A stretch of 64,000 bases of DNA from Leptopterna dolabrata (GCA_954871275.1 OX940974.1:41582009-41646008); one strand, 5' to 3'; positions 1-10,233 are shown, numbered from the stretch's first letter. A program made the numbers and translations. Notes: generated by a model not told the origin, from the letters alone.

Positions 1-3000
1 ATTTTGCTAAGAAAGGCGCTCAACTTCGCTGAACATATCTTGTGACTAGCGATCACATAGTCAGACAACAACACGACGCCTAGCTTGGAACATCTGTTGA
101 TTCCTACAAACAGAGGTGGCATATGATCACAGAGATCAGAGCCAAAGCAAGCAAAACTCCTTGGAGATGCGTCTTGGAAAAGTGACTCATGGGAAACGGA
201 TCCAGTGGCAGCTCTCCCATCGTGGGAAGAAACAGAACACCGCGGTTCTGCGGAGTTGGATGTAACGGCAAAACTATTCAATTTCGAAGAACAACTAAGG
301 TCAATCATGGATTCAGACAAAGGGTATTAATTTCTAAGCGCTAAGTTATATGGAAATAATATTACGAACGCGGGAGGTCGTCAACGCTTGCAATCGATGG
401 TTCATGAAACCGAAGCGAAACCGAAACGCAATAAAGGAAAGGTTGGGCAAGAAAAAACGGCATTTTGGACGAAACGAAATTGATAATTGAAAATTGAAAT
501 AATAAAATTTGACTGCGACCAAGGCAGAAGATTAATCCCTCTATTGGGTCAACCACTGATAAATAGGAGAGCAAAACTTGTCCAAAAGGACACGTAATGA
601 AATTTTGTATTGCAAAGAAATGCCTCAACCCGAGTGAATAGACACCAAGAGATATGGAAAATTCCGATTTAGCACTCTAACTGAAATGGAAATGTTTATT
701 ATATCTACTAATAGTACGTATTCTTAATTGCTGATCACTTGCTTTATTCTCATTTTTGTTTTATCTTTATTGATTTATTTATTTCTGAATTAATCATCAT
801 TCCTTTGTTTTTTTTTCATTTATTTCTTATTTCTTCATTTAATTATTATTTTGGCTATTTTAAGCAAAGAACGTATTTTATCCCAACAACAGGGGGAATT
901 TCAAGTCCTTATTTCATTATATTCGCTGACCTTCACCGATGGGAAGCGTTGTTTCAACCTCCTAACTTATCTATACAATTAAATTAGCCTAGGGTCACTT
1001 AACCGATTATACCTAGTATAAGACTACTTAAAGTGGAAAGTTCTAGCTATGGAATTTAACGGTCGTACCACAACCTCGTCACCGTATTAGTCCGTGCAAT
1101 AATAATTGTTTGGAAAGGTGAAAAGTTTTGGTCGAGTCAGTGGTTAAATCGAAATAATAGTTCGGCCTGTCACAATACCCTATTAGATCGTCATAAGGTC
1201 AGTTACTCAGTCGAAATTCTTGGTCATCCAGTGGGAACGTCCGAAAGTTCACGCTTCGTAGATTTTATCCTATTGTTACATATACCTTAACAAATAATGA
1301 TAAAACTACGCTACCTTAACCTGCTGTGGGGGCCCCCAATTACAACTAAATATATACTAAAACCTTTGAGTGAAACATGATTGCCGATATGATTGAAAGG
1401 TATCTCTAGGGACAGTGGTAATCAAATTTGCTGTTACGTAAATTTGACTAGAGGATGGGAGAACTGCTCAATGTTCCGGTAAACCCACGATCCGGACTCC
1501 GATACCTACCGGTATCACTCCTATTAACTCGGAATGGGGGGGCTTTGACGCCATTCTGCGTTTGCCAAACGGTTGGGGTACCTACATACGAGCATCGAGA
1601 AAAAAATTTCTCCGAATTGATGAACCAACAGAGGGGTACGACAGCTATTAAACCCCGACCAAAAAAAATTAATGGAACGAAAGGAAACGCGGTTAGTCGC
1701 GTTAAAAATAAAAATCCCAACCTTCCAAGGGCCCTATGAAGTTGATTTATATCGATCCTCCTATAGGTTAGTGTTGGTGGTTTTACCAATGTGTTTTTCA
1801 AGTTGTGGTGGTTTTTTTTTTTTTTGGTTTGCTTGTTTTGTTTTCGAATTTACAATAGTAATTAACGGAGTATTCGTGAATTTACATTTGGTAAAGTTGA
1901 AATGTGTGTGTGCACATGGCGTGCGTAATCATCGTAAAATGGAACATAAATTGTGAATAAACCTACAAGAATAATACAAATGCCTGGAAATATGCAGTGG
2001 TGTTGAATAAATGTCTGTGAGTAGATAGTGTGTGTAATCGTCTTAAAATAGTACAAAATATGGGAAAAACATGAAACAATAATAAAAATGCATGGATAAA
2101 AAAAAATTACATATGAAGGCATGGTAGACCCATGGAAAGTGGAAAAGTCAAAAAGAGTAGGAAAGTGCACGCGTATTTAAGATCAGAAAATTGTTCAACC
2201 GAGACAAACGAAGGATGGAATCACTGTACTTCACAAATCGGTACTTTCGTACTTCAAAATTCAGATTCGGGTGAGGATGGCGTATTTTTGCTTAACAAGA
2301 GGTACAAACAAATATATGAATTTTATGACGGGAGGATCGAAATTTTCCCTTTTACGTTGCCCCGTCATTTGCAACGTACAATACCCAAGCCTGACACCAA
2401 TGTTACGTGGCGGGGACTTCGGGGTGGAGCAGAGATGGTTTCGGTCGAGGCTTTCACCCCATTGCGGCATGAAACCCCCAAAACCACCCCCGCTAAACCC
2501 TTCTCTCCCTGCCGTACTCCTAATCCTTCCCTGAATCGCGGGAAATAAATGCAAACTTCTAACTAACACTTTTGAGAATTGAAATACTAGGAAAAATGAA
2601 ATTACCTATCTTTACTTTATTGTTCTAAAGGGGGCGTTCCACCAACTGTTTCCCTCCCTTGAAAGAGAGAGAGGAAACAGTAAACAAAATAATAGTTTTT
2701 AGTTTATGCAAAAAACGAATCGAGGTAGAGCTACTCTTCATACACCATCCCCACAACCCAAGAAGCTAGTGACTTCCATACCATCGTCGGTCTCGCAGCT
2801 TTGTCAAACTTATCTTGTCCCAAATTCTAATAGTGTACCTACTTCAAGGTTTTTCATTTTAAATGTCTATCGTGTGATGATTCGATTATAGGCGACGGAT
2901 ACTCCTCGTCGGAAACGAACCTACCCTGGAAATGGACCTAGTTTAAAGTGTACATGTGGTAGTGTAGTGTCCGAAAATTGCGTCAAGAATTCTAGATCAC

Positions 3001-4812
3001 CTCCAGAGGAAAACAAAATCAATCGTCGACTTACCTTGCTTCCTAGAACTCCACTATAAGACCTGAGATCAATTGAGCAAAACTCCGAAAATGATGGAGT
3101 ACTTATCATTATTTTAACTCTCGAAACCCCCTGATATAACTCCCTTCTCCTTTATGCCGGAAGCTGTCCAAACATCGCCAAGGGGGAAAGTAAGATCCAT
3201 CAGGGGATGATTCCCGAAAGGATCCGTCTTATCCCAAGGCACTATCATTGGCCACGGTGGATTCGTGAGGTATTAAGCCAAAATCCCCAAAGAAAGGATT
3301 AAGGCCCACTAGCTCTCGAAAACACCGAGGTCCACCACAAAGGTCAAGGAAGTTCGCAAAAGTTCGGCATTTCAACCGACTAGAACTGAAAGATGAATTT
3401 TTCCCCAGACATATCGAAAAGTTACTTGAGCTCAGGATCCTATGAGAGGAGCTGCCAAACTGACTTTAGCCAGCCTATAGCAAAATGGTAGGAGGTGATC
3501 ACATTTAAAGTTACTTCAAGGAAAACATAAAAATAAAGCCTAACTTCTCTCGAGGGGATAGACGAAAAATACTATAATTAAGAAATCAGGTTGTAAGCCA
3601 AGAGGGAAACTAACGATGCCTAAATGGAGATTTTGAACATTGGGAAAAGTGTGTACTACCTACGAAGTGGGACAAGATGCTACCAAAACTGAATCACGAG
3701 GAAAGGACATGGGTTTTGAGATAAATAGGAACAAAATCCATATTCAAGCCCTCATGATTTATTAAACTAAGAAGAATGAAAAGTGAAATCGGAAAACCTG
3801 AATAGGAAGTGAGTACAAAGATAATGAGTTCTTAGATTCTATAAATTCTTAACAAACTAGAAATGTACTAAAACCTGAAGGGATATAAAAATAAAATAAA
3901 AGGCCTAACTTCTACCCACAAATGAATCTATAAAATGATCTAACTAGAACCTACATTAACAATTTGGTCGATACATTAACAAATTTTTCTTTAATGAATA
4001 ACCTTTTCCGTTAAGTAACTTAGGAAAGAAAATTCTCCCCTAAATCCTAGAAAATACTCTCACGGAAACCCCAAAGAAAAGAGTTTTGAGATGGAACCAC
4101 CATCACAAGATTTGAATCAATTTTTAGTGTATTAAATTAATTACCTAGGCATGGAGATAGAGTTAAGTTAGAAAAAAAACCCCTTGAGGGCAAGGTTAAC
4201 TTAAAAGGGGAAAAAAACCTAACCCTATCCCCTTATGTTCTTATAATACTTCTCACATGATCAAACCACAAAGAATAATTTACATAAAGGCCAATTGCCA
4301 ACGAGACTTTCAAAATTATTACGAAAAATTTGAAAAAGAAGTAGGTTTCTTTAAGTACCTAGATTCTGTAACACCTTTACGTTTTAGCATTTTCAATTAG
4401 GACTTTAACTTTGGTTGGGAAACTCTAATAATTTGGACTAGGAGGAAAGAACCAAGCTCTTACCTTAATGCAGCAGGAGGAGACCAGTCCAGGGAATCTT
4501 CAGCAGCCAAGTGTCCAGATTCCGACTTCTCTCTTTCCCAAGTCAACTCCGGCCTCCCACTCCCCGTTTAATAAGAAAATCTCATACTCTGAGGAGAGGG
4601 GCGACTGAGCGAATTCTAGGAAAGGGGGCCCGGTAAAACGGTGGATTGATGACTGAGGCCATACTGAGAGAGATTATTTCCGAATATTGTAGAATTTATA
4701 TAGTTGACAATAGAAGGAGGGACATGACGAAATTTGCCCGTATTCACTAAATATTCTAATTGATAACTTTAACAGTTGTTTTGGGAATTTCGTCACGTCA
4801 CTATAACACCCC
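1..4812. other. Gene-free stretch left of the LTR element
   Basis: I see no supported gene here. The open frames are short, overlap on opposite strands and have no recognisable motif; the longest, at 2132-2548 on the plus strand (138 codons), is proline-rich at its end and resembles nothing I know. The stretch 2,550-4,600 is purine-rich on the plus strand. The last ten bases before the retrotransposon, ATAACACCCC, match the start of the family A interior, so the LTR element probably inserted into a family A relic. Confidence 0.5.
4808..4812. repeat. Target-site duplication, left copy
   Basis: ACCCC directly precedes the left LTR and is repeated directly after the right LTR at 11970-11974. 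A 5-bp duplication is normal for Ty3/gypsy integrase. Confidence 0.85.
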
Positions 4813-5332
4813 TGTGATGAATTTAGAATTTTCATCACGGTGGCGTGAAAGGAGGAAAAGTCGCAGGCGGCGGTAGTCCACCGATCATCTACGACTTTGG
4901 GAGGAGATAGAGGTGGGTGAGTGAATTTACCTAGGCGGCTGTAGTCAACCGATCATCTAGGTAAGGAGAGGTGCTTGTCTAGGCGGCTGTAGTCAACCGA
5001 TCATCTAGACAAGGAGGAGAGGAGGTAAATTCTCAGGCGGCTGTAGTCAACCGATCATCTGAGAGGGATAAGGTAAGAGAGAGAAGAGAGAGCTGGTTAG
5101 AGGAAGTGTCGAATGAAGCTAAAGCTCCAGGATCCAGGGTTATATAGGACTTGGAGGCCTCTCCCTCCAACTCCCTGTTGGGAGTTGGTAGTGGGGCTCC
5201 AGGTTGTGTCCCCTGGATTCTGTTGCCTGTCTCCCCACTCAGATGTTTATTAGCGGAAAGTAAGTTTGACATAAGGATATTGGTGAGAGCTTAAAAGTTG
5301 CTGTGGAGTGTTCCCGGGAGGGACTCACGACA
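4813..5332 (-). repeat. 3' LTR (left copy)
   Basis: 520 bp, matching 11450-11969. Relative to the minus-strand transcript this is the 3' LTR. It carries a TATATAA box (5140-5146), an AATAAA-type signal (5243-5248, minus) and the four-hairpin array (4857-5064). Confidence 0.95.
4857..5064 (-). other. Four-hairpin array, 3' LTR copy
   Basis: Second copy of the array described at 11494-11701. The outer stems are 4857-4863/4892-4898, 4927-4933/4958-4964, 4974-4981/5006-5013 and 5031-5035/5060-5064. Confidence 0.75.
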
Positions 5333-5347
5333 GAGGTCCCCCCAGTT
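5333..5347 (-). promoter_or_regulatory. Probable polypurine tract
   Basis: On the minus strand, the bases immediately before the 3' LTR read CTGGGGGGACCTC, a purine-rich block in the position where plus-strand DNA synthesis is primed. The match is imperfect because pyrimidines interrupt it. Confidence 0.5.
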
Positions 5348-5363
5348 CGAACCAATGTTTGAG

Positions 5364-5530
5364 AAGCTGAAGGCGCAAGGTGACAGGGGCTGAGGGCTGC
5401 GGCAAACAAAAGGGGAGCTGAAGGCGCAAGGAGACAGAGGCTGAGGGCAACGGCAAACAAAGGTGGAGCTGAAGGCGCAAGGTGACAGAAGCTGAGGGCT
5501 GATGCAAACAATCGGTGTGCTGAAGGCAGA
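5364..5530. repeat. About 51-bp tandem repeat, three copies plus a partial
   Basis: The phrase AGCTGAAGGCGCAAGG recurs at about 5364, 5417 and 5466, and a degenerate form at about 5518, each followed by GACAG...GCTGAGGGC and CAAACAA. It lies in the untranslated 3' part of the retrotransposon. Confidence 0.8.
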
Positions 5531-5745
5531 AACGTGATAGGTCTTGACTTAAATCTAGGAGTAAGCATAGGTAGTAAGTGGTAAGTAGGAGTAACATAGT
5601 ATAGTAAGTATAGTAAGTAGGATAAGTGATATGAAATATAAGTAAGATAAGTACAGGAGTGGTGTAGGTGAATGATATTGACAATGAATACAGTAGTGGT
5701 GTAGGTGAGCTGACATGATGACAATGATGATGATGAGATAGTAGA

Positions 5746-6093
5746 CTAATATTTACAAGGTTGGTATGTACAAGGTTGGTTTTTACAAGGTTGGTATTTA
5801 CAAGGTTGGTATTTACAAGGTTGGTATTTACAAAGTTGGTATTTACAAGGTTGGTATGTACAAATTTGGGTGGGGTTGACAGATTGGAACGGGGAGTTGA
5901 AGTCCGCCGTTCCCTGGGTGTGGATAGTGTGTGGTGAATTGTAGTGAGTGTGTGGGTGGAGTGAAGTGTGTGAGTGAAGTGTGTGGGTGGGTTTGGGTGG
6001 TGGCTGCTGCGGTGAGGCGGCCACGGCGGGGCTGTGAGGTTCGGTACAGTGCGTGTGGGTTAATAAGACACATGCACTGTCCCGAAATCTCAA
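5746..6093 (-). CDS. Small ORF with pentapeptide repeats, 3' region of the LTR element
   Basis: An open frame of 115 codons on the same strand as gag-pol, between pol and the 3' LTR. The last third is a run of about eight five-residue units of the form YQPCK (variants YQLCK, NQPCT), encoded by a 15-bp tandem repeat at 5754-5870. The first part is rich in His, Thr and Pro. I recognise no family, and no signal peptide or membrane segment is evident. It could be an expressed accessory ORF, but a frame kept open by the 15-bp repeat alone is the simpler view. Another frame (5843-6073) is also open across the same DNA, which lowers confidence. Confidence 0.25.
   Translation of the reverse strand: MRFRDSACVLLTHTHCTEPHSPAVAASPQQPPPKPTHTLHSHTSLHPHTHYNSPHTIHTQGTADFNSPFQSVNPTQICTYQPCKYQLCKYQPCKYQPCKYQPCKNQPCTYQPCKY
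5754..5870. repeat. 15-bp tandem repeat
   Basis: Units of TTTACAAGGTTGGTA with single-base variants, about eight in a row. Confidence 0.9.
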
Positions 6094-6105
6094 GGCCCCG
6101 CCGTG
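6022..6105 (-). repeat. GC-rich hairpin, about 36-bp imperfect arms
   Basis: The arm starting CACGGCGGGGC at 6022 pairs with the arm ending GGCCCCGCCGTG at 6105; the inner parts TACAGTGC and GCACTGT also pair. It lies in the 3' region of the retrotransposon RNA. Confidence 0.75.
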
Positions 6106-6110
6106 ATTGC

Positions 6111-6674
6111 TCAGAGCGGGGCGGAGGACTTGGCCGCCGGGACGCGGGGAATGCGGGGACCCTCCCTCCGTCCGTTTCGCCGCCCGGGCCGTTTTGTCCC
6201 GGCGGAATCTATTGAGGGGGAGAATTTGAAATTGGGGGGTCGAAAATTGAAAATTGGGGGGCGGAAATTTGGGGCTGAAGATCGGGAGGCGGGGGTTTGG
6301 AAGTGATAGGGGGGGTTTTGATTTGAACGGGGGGTGGGGGGGGCATGAGTTCCGCGAGGCGGAACTCGTGCAGAATTGAGGACATTAAAGGGTCGGTGGG
6401 GGTGTAGGGAGGGTGTACCCCGGTGGCCTGTGCTGCGCGAAATTCGCGCAGTATGCGCCACTGGGGGTACTTCCACCGCCGGGGCCGGGGAGGTAACCCG
6501 GAGATCCGTGGCGGAACAAACAAAAGCGGTGATGTCGGCCCGGGCGAAGGGGGTAGGGGGGGAGAGCGGGTCCGGGACGAAAACGTCCCGGAGTATGGCC
6601 GCCATTTCCGGATCCGAATCGAAATCCGGAAACGGCGGCGGGGGTGATAGTTGAGGTTGGGAGAGATGGTTCAT
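6111..6674 (-). CDS. Overlapping downstream ORF of the LTR element
   Basis: An open frame of 187 codons in a different frame, overlapping the last 290 bases of pol and running past its stop. It begins with a Pro-rich stretch, then an acidic segment (FPDFDSDPEMAAILRDVF) that looks more protein-like than the Gly/Arg/Pro-rich end of the pol frame over the same bases. No domain is recognised. Inference: either a small third ORF or the genuine pol C-terminus reached after a +1 shift. The region is GC-rich, where chance open frames are common, so confidence is low. Confidence 0.3.
   Translation of the reverse strand: MNHLSQPQLSPPPPFPDFDSDPEMAAILRDVFVPDPLSPPTPFARADITAFVCSATDLRVTSPAPAVEVPPVAHTARISRSTGHRGTPSLHPHRPFNVLNSARVPPRGTHAPPTPRSNQNPPYHFQTPASRSSAPNFRPPIFNFRPPNFKFSPSIDSAGTKRPGRRNGRREGPRIPRVPAAKSSAPL
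6133..6206 (-). repeat. Inverted repeat, exact 10-bp arms
   Basis: CCGCCGGGAC near 6133 and GTCCCGGCGG near 6197-6206 are exact reverse complements. Confidence 0.6.
6343..6371 (-). repeat. Short hairpin with a 3-nt loop
   Basis: GCATGAGTTCCGC, then GAG, then GCGGAACTCGTGC: 13-bp arms with one G-T pair. Confidence 0.8.
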
Positions 6675-9600
6675 GGCAAACGGACGGCGGGAGACTGATG
6701 GCTGATGTTGGTTGAGGGAGAACAGGGGCGGGTTTGCAGCGGGCGAAAGGTACGGTGTGGGGTTTCCCGTCCATTAGCAGGGTCGCGGTGGTCGGTGTTG
6801 TGCGGATGACTTGAAAGGGCCCGGCATAAAGGGGCTGAAAGGTTTTATGCATGCCGGGCTCTTTCAAGTACATGTGAGTGGAAGTGTAAAAGCGTTTGGG
6901 GTAAGTGGTGTCGTTTGTCGGTGTTGAGGTGTGTAGCGGTTCCCTGTTGATGGACGGGGTGTTGTGTGGAGGGAAAATGTCGGCCGGTAAACGAATAGGG
7001 TCTCGGAAAGCGTGTTGTGCGGGACTTGTGTTGTCTGAAGGACGGGCGGAAGTGCGGAGGCTGAGTAATACGTAGGGGAGGGTTTTGGTCCATGAGGGGG
7101 ATGTGGCTGATGTGGAGATGGCTTGCTTAAGGACCGAGTGCCACCGCTCTATTTTCCCGTTGGATTGGGGGTGATAAGGAGTGGTGCGGATTTTTTGAAT
7201 CCCGAGGGAACGGAGCAGGTCGGCAAAGTGGGCTGATTCAAACTGCCTCCCCTGATCGACCGTGAGTGTCCGCGGACAGCCGTAGCGGCTGATCCACTGA
7301 TTGAGGAAGGCCGCGGCGACGGCGTCCGCGGTAATGTGGGCGAGTGGGATACACTCAACCCAATTGGTCGCACGGTCGATCATGGTGAGGCAGTACCTCT
7401 TCCCCTCGGAGGGGGGAAGAGGGCCGACCAGATCTAGATGGACGTGTTCCCACGGGAGGGAGTCGGGAATGGGTTGAGGAGGTACATGGGGGTGAGCCGA
7501 GACCTTAAATATCTGGCACTTCTGGCACCCCAGAACCCAGGTACGGATATCTGTGTTCAAGTGGGGCCAGAAGTACCGCGTCTTGATCAGGTCCCGGCTC
7601 GCCCGGATGCCGGGATGATGGAGGGAGTGATAGTGGAGGAACAACTGCCGCCTCAGCTCCGGTGGGACGTAAGGGCGCGGTGAATCGGCCGTTACGTCGC
7701 ACCAGAGGTCGAGGGGAAGCAGTTGTTCCAATTTGGAGGCGGAGATGAGGTTGGAGAGTGCGGGGTCGGAAGTTGGTGTTTGGTGGGTTTTTAGGGTTTG
7801 TGGGGAAGGGAAAGGCAGTAACTCCGCCACCGGCGCGGGGGTGGGGGTGGGGCGGGAGAGTGCGTCTGCTACGCAGTTGTCGGCCCCCAGCAAATAACGA
7901 ATATCGGACGTAAACTGTCCGATAAATTCGAGTTGCCGGAGGCGACGGGGGGAGGCGGATTTACGATTTTGGAGGAGGGCATGTGTGAGGGGCTTATGAT
8001 CAGTGATGACAGAGAACTGCCTGCCCTCCACGAAGTCACGGAAGTGCTTGATGGCTTCGTGGATGGCGAGGAGTTCTCTGTCAAAAGTGGAGTAATTTTT
8101 TTGAGTTGGGGACAGAGTTTTTGAGAAGAAACCGAGGGGTTGGGGGGTGGCGCCGGTGTGTTGGTGGAGTACTGCCCCGATGGCCCAGTCAGACGCATCG
8201 GTCGTGATGGAGAGGGGAGCATGGGGATCGGGATGGGCTAATAGAGCGGCGTCTACTAGGTCCTTTTTGCAATTTTGGAAGGCGGTTGTGAGGGCGGGGG
8301 TCCAGGAAATGGGGCGGTTATCGTTCTTTTTGGCCGGTTGTGGGATAGCGTGTATGAGTGGTTGTTGGTGTTGTGCTGCGTGTTTGATGTGTCTACGATA
8401 AAAGTTCAACATACCCAGGAAACGGCGAAGTTCTGAGACGGTGCGGGGTTGGGGGAAATCAGTGAGAGCGTGTACTTTGTCCGGGAGAGGCTTGATCCCG
8501 TCGGACGAGACTTGATGGCCGAGGCAGCGGACGGAGGGCTGGGCGAGGACGCATTTTTGAGAGTTGATGGTGAGGCCCTCGGCGGCGAAGATGTCGAGGA
8601 CTTGCTTAAGGTGTTGCAGATGTTCGTGTGGGTCCCGGGAGGCGATCAATACGTCATCCAGGAAGCAAAACACGAATGGTAGTCCCCGCAGAATATTATC
8701 CATATAACGCTGCCACGTCTGGGCAGCGTTCCGGAGGCCGAAACCCATTTTTATGTACTCAAAAAGGCCGAAAGGTGTTATGATGGCGGTTTTGGGTACG
8801 TCGGGCGGGTAGATATGTATGTGGTGGAAGGCTCTGGAGATGTCTAGGGTTGAGAATATGGTCGTGTTGTGGAGGTGTGAGGAGAAGTCTCGGAGGTGGG
8901 GGACGTTGTAGAGGTCCGGAGTGGTCTTGGCGTTCAGGTGGCGGTAATCGCCGCAGGGGCGGATATCCCCGTTGGGCTTCTGTACGATATGTAACGGTGA
9001 AGCCCACGGGGATTTGGAGGGGCGGATAATACCATCTGCTATCAGTTTATCGAAATGCCGCCGGGCTTGGGACAGTTGGAGGGGGTGGAGGCGGCGGGCT
9101 TTTGCTGAGATTGGGGGTCCAGAGGTCTCAATGTAGTGTTGTGTTTGGGCGATATGTGCTGAGGGGCGGCGCTGGGGTTTATATTGGAGGAGGAGCGTTT
9201 CGAATTGAGTTGGGCCAACCTGGAGGCCGAAATAGGCGAGGAAGTCGGCCCCCAGGATTGCCTTCTCCACGTCCGCCACGGTAAATTCCCACTCGTACGC
9301 GAGCCCGCTCATGTGGATGGATGAGCGGTACGTCCCGTACGAGGGGATGGTGGTACCGTTGGCGGCGTAGAGGAGTTGCCGGTAACAACGCGCCTGTCGC
9401 CGGAGAATATTGTTCGGGAAAATGGAGAGCGCCGCCCCTGTGTCGACGAGGAAAGGGACATTCGTCTTTGAACATTTTAAGAAAAGGCGCTGGTGAGCCG
9501 GGGTGGAGTGCAGTAAAATGGCGGCGGCGGTGGGCGTATGTGTTGGCGGCGGTTGGTCCCCTGCGAAGGAGACGCGGGGCGGTTTCTTGCCGTTCCGGAG

Positions 9601-10233
9601 AGGGGGAACGGTGGCGTCGGCTGGGGGGCTGGTCCTCTTGGTAGCAGGTGGGGCGGTTCCGTTCCGGGGAGGGGGAACGGCAGCGGCGGCGTGAGTGGCG
9701 GCCGGAGGGGGGTTTGCCCTGGAGGCGGGCGTGGAGGGGCCGTTCCGTGGTGGGGGAACGGTAGCGGCGGCGTGAGTGGCGGCCGGAAGGGTGGCTGCCC
9801 TGGAGGCGGGCGTGGAGGGGTCGTTCCGGGGTGGGGGAACGGTAGCGGCGGCGTGAGTGGCGGCCGGAGGGGGGTTTGCCCTGGAGGCGGGCGTGGAGGG
9901 GCCGTTCCGTGGTGGGGGAACGGTAGCGGCGGCGTGAGTGGCGGCCGGAAGGGTGGCTGCCCTGGAGGCGGGCGTGGAGGGGACGTTCCGAGGTGGGGGA
10001 ACGGTTGACGGTGGGTTGAGGGTTTTGGCGGCGCTGGCAGGCGCGGCCGGGAGGTTGGCAGCCGTGGCGGCGGCGTAGGAGGGGTAGCGAGGCTTCTTGG
10101 TGGTGGTGTGAATGCGGGCGGGGAGGGGTTTGTCATGGTCCCCCCCGTGTTGGCGAGGAGGGGGGCCCGCCGGGTTTACCGGCGGGCGGCCGCGTTTCCC
10201 TGCTTGGAGGTGAAGGAGCAGGGGGGCTGGCAT
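6385..10233 (-). CDS. pol: Pol polyprotein (PR-RT-RNase H-INT)
   Basis: An open frame of 1,282 codons. The N-terminal 240 residues are Ala/Pro-rich with four 27-residue repeats. Then come the aspartic protease (LVDTGA, residues about 260-266), reverse transcriptase with FLDDVL (about 521-526), RNase H (TTDASDWAIG at about 673 and a later TDHKPL), the integrase zinc finger (HYHSLHHPG...CQKC, about 861-903) and the integrase core with the catalytic set D (HLDLVG), D (TVDQG, about 990) and E (NGKIERWH, about 1026). The order PR-RT-RH-INT is that of Ty3/gypsy. It overlaps gag by 58 bases in the -1 frame, and a slippery GGGAAAC lies in the overlap, so the ATG at 10233 is not a likely start; translation should enter from gag at 10194. 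There is no internal stop. The Pro/Gly/Arg-rich tail after about residue 1150 may not be the true C-terminus (see the ORF at 6111-6674). Confidence 0.95.
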   Translation of the reverse strand: MPAPLLLHLQAGKRGRPPVNPAGPPPRQHGGDHDKPLPARIHTTTKKPRYPSYAAATAANLPAAPASAAKTLNPPSTVPPPRNVPSTPASRAATLPAATHAAATVPPPRNGPSTPASRANPPPAATHAAATVPPPRNDPSTPASRAATLPAATHAAATVPPPRNGPSTPASRANPPPAATHAAAAVPPPRNGTAPPATKRTSPPADATVPPLRNGKKPPRVSFAGDQPPPTHTPTAAAILLHSTPAHQRLFLKCSKTNVPFLVDTGAALSIFPNNILRRQARCYRQLLYAANGTTIPSYGTYRSSIHMSGLAYEWEFTVADVEKAILGADFLAYFGLQVGPTQFETLLLQYKPQRRPSAHIAQTQHYIETSGPPISAKARRLHPLQLSQARRHFDKLIADGIIRPSKSPWASPLHIVQKPNGDIRPCGDYRHLNAKTTPDLYNVPHLRDFSSHLHNTTIFSTLDISRAFHHIHIYPPDVPKTAIITPFGLFEYIKMGFGLRNAAQTWQRYMDNILRGLPFVFCFLDDVLIASRDPHEHLQHLKQVLDIFAAEGLTINSQKCVLAQPSVRCLGHQVSSDGIKPLPDKVHALTDFPQPRTVSELRRFLGMLNFYRRHIKHAAQHQQPLIHAIPQPAKKNDNRPISWTPALTTAFQNCKKDLVDAALLAHPDPHAPLSITTDASDWAIGAVLHQHTGATPQPLGFFSKTLSPTQKNYSTFDRELLAIHEAIKHFRDFVEGRQFSVITDHKPLTHALLQNRKSASPRRLRQLEFIGQFTSDIRYLLGADNCVADALSRPTPTPAPVAELLPFPSPQTLKTHQTPTSDPALSNLISASKLEQLLPLDLWCDVTADSPRPYVPPELRRQLFLHYHSLHHPGIRASRDLIKTRYFWPHLNTDIRTWVLGCQKCQIFKVSAHPHVPPQPIPDSLPWEHVHLDLVGPLPPSEGKRYCLTMIDRATNWVECIPLAHITADAVAAAFLNQWISRYGCPRTLTVDQGRQFESAHFADLLRSLGIQKIRTTPYHPQSNGKIERWHSVLKQAISTSATSPSWTKTLPYVLLSLRTSARPSDNTSPAQHAFRDPIRLPADIFPPHNTPSINREPLHTSTPTNDTTYPKRFYTSTHMYLKEPGMHKTFQPLYAGPFQVIRTTPTTATLLMDGKPHTVPFARCKPAPVLPQPTSAISLPPSVCHEPSLPTSTITPAAVSGFRFGSGNGGHTPGRFRPGPALPPYPLRPGRHHRFCLFRHGSPGYLPGPGGGSTPSGAYCANFAQHRPPGYTLPTPPPTL
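6415..6470 (-). repeat. Nested hairpin, 56 bp
   Basis: Outer arms GTACCCCGGTGGC and GCCACTGGGGGTAC enclose the palindrome TGCGCGAAATTCGCGCA. It overlaps the pol 3' end. Confidence 0.75.
9680..10010 (-). repeat. 81-bp in-frame tandem repeat in pol N-terminus
   Basis: About four units encode VPPPRNxPSTPASRA followed alternately by ATLPAATHAAAT and NPPPAATHAAAT, so the unit is really a 162-bp dimer. A further partial unit (VPPPRNG) follows on each side. Confidence 0.9.
10165..10200 (-). promoter_or_regulatory. -1 ribosomal frameshift signal between gag and pol
   Basis: On the minus strand GGGAAAC (10200-10194) lies in the correct zero-frame phase for gag (G GGA AAC), and slipping back by one gives the pol codons GGG AAA CGC. 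Six bases downstream begins a perfect 9-bp hairpin, GCCCGCCGG / CCGGCGGGC, with a 5-nt loop (10187-10165). Slippery heptamer, 6-nt spacer and GC-rich stem are the classical elements of programmed -1 frameshifting. Confidence 0.85.

Noticed and set aside
2132..2548. 138-codon plus-strand ORF
   Set aside because: No recognisable domain; opposing frames of similar length cover the same DNA.
5033..5272. 79-codon ORF inside each LTR
   Set aside because: It spans the TATA box and one hairpin; identity in both LTRs reflects LTR identity, not coding.
9538..10008. Long plus-strand glycine-rich ORF
   Set aside because: Antisense shadow of the pol N-terminal tandem repeat; composition follows the GC-rich repeat.
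9477..10136. 219-codon minus-strand proline-rich ORF
   Set aside because: Second open frame over the 81-bp repeat inside pol; an in-frame repeat length keeps several frames open.
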